Part shown: piece by piece, positions 6,166-6,330 of the stretch | Layout of the letters: each line of letters begins with the position of its first letter | Position numbering within the stretch: the first letter of the stretch is position 1 | Assembly (NCBI GenBank): GCA_031281855.1 | Contig: JAITEW010000045.1 | Coordinates: forward strand, 1 to 6,330 | Direction of reading: 5' to 3' | DNA: 6,330 nucleotides | Origin: Treponema sp. | Lineage (GTDB): Bacteria; Spirochaetota; Spirochaetia; Treponematales; Breznakiellaceae | Translations under genes and position numbers: made by a program | The notes under the pieces: model-generated | What the model saw: the letters and a program-made list of their open reading frames with translations, nothing else | Database searches by the model: none | What the model was told of the DNA's origin: nothing

Positions 6166-6330
6166 TTATCTCTCGTATGAATACCAGGCTTGCAGGGCTT
6201 TTTTCAGCGCCTCGTTGAAAAAATACCAGTCGTGGCCGCCCGGCCATTCCTCGTAGGTATAGTCAAAAGCGGTTTTTTCCATTTCGGCTTTAAATTTCAC
6301 GTTGTCTTTCAGGAGATCGTCTCCGGTGCC
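6166..6330 (-). CDS. Putative serine esterase (EstD/feruloyl-esterase type), C-terminal fragment
   Basis: Only the last 54 codons are inside the window; the gene enters from the right edge and ends in TAA at 6168-6166. The fragment begins GTGDDLLKDN and continues with YEEWPGGHDWYFFNEALKKAL. This is the C-terminal signature of the alpha/beta-hydrolase putative esterase family (S-formylglutathione hydrolase, tributyrin esterase, feruloyl esterase domains): the 'CGTEDFLY' acid loop with the triad Asp at fragment residue 4, and the triad His33 in GGHDW. The nucleophilic Ser in GxSxG lies outside, so activity and any signal peptide cannot be judged. Family members hydrolyse carboxylic esters of small alcohols, acyl-sugars or thioesters. 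It lies 18 bases upstream of the GpsA-like gene on the same strand, so it is probably the upstream member of that operon. Confidence 0.85.
   Translation of the reverse strand, partial: GTGDDLLKDNVKFKAEMEKTAFDYTYEEWPGGHDWYFFNEALKKALQAWYSYER

Overview
The window looks like a bacterial chromosome segment from a spirochaete, most likely a Treponema-type organism of the moderately GC-rich gut or termite-gut kind. This is an inference from overall protein character: the Hsp70-like/LysM fusion, the relaxed lipoprotein signal and the residue usage. No RNA gene or marker gene is present to prove it. I see no mobile element, CRISPR array, tRNA or rRNA. Coding density is close to 100 percent, and the longest non-coding gap is about 22 bases.

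Left half (about 1-3341, plus strand): two tandem envelope genes. The first is cut by the left edge. It has a cytoplasmic domain resembling the beta-sandwich substrate-binding domain of Hsp70/DnaK, then one membrane helix, a long Pro/Ala/Glu linker and a C-terminal LysM peptidoglycan-binding domain. The second begins only 3 bases after the first one's stop. It is an Slt70-like soluble lytic transglycosylase with an alpha-solenoid N-terminal part and a catalytic SLT domain. Its N-terminal coding sequence, including a signal peptide or lipoprotein leader, reads open back to the previous stop, but the only possible initiator there is a CTG at 1002. Together the pair suggests a peptidoglycan-binding and remodelling module.

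Right half (3362-6330, minus strand): a tightly packed four-gene operon, read from right to left. It comprises a serine esterase of the putative esterase/EstD type (only the last 54 residues are inside the window), a divergent GpsA-like NAD(P)-dependent glycerol-3-phosphate dehydrogenase, an unrecognised probable TIM-barrel protein distantly like aldo/keto reductases, and a canonical aldo/keto reductase with an intact Asp-Tyr-Lys-His tetrad. Gaps are 18, 22 and 7 bases. Each downstream gene has its own Shine-Dalgarno sequence, and that of the last gene overlaps the preceding stop codon. One esterase and two or three oxidoreductase-fold proteins suggest a small catabolic or detoxification pathway for a hydroxylated or carbonyl compound, but the substrate cannot be read from the sequence.

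The two halves converge tail-to-tail with 20 bases between stop codons and no convincing hairpin terminator. The most interesting points are the Hsp70-domain/LysM fusion, the apparent CTG start of the transglycosylase, and the operon of divergent GpsA plus an uncharacterised barrel protein.
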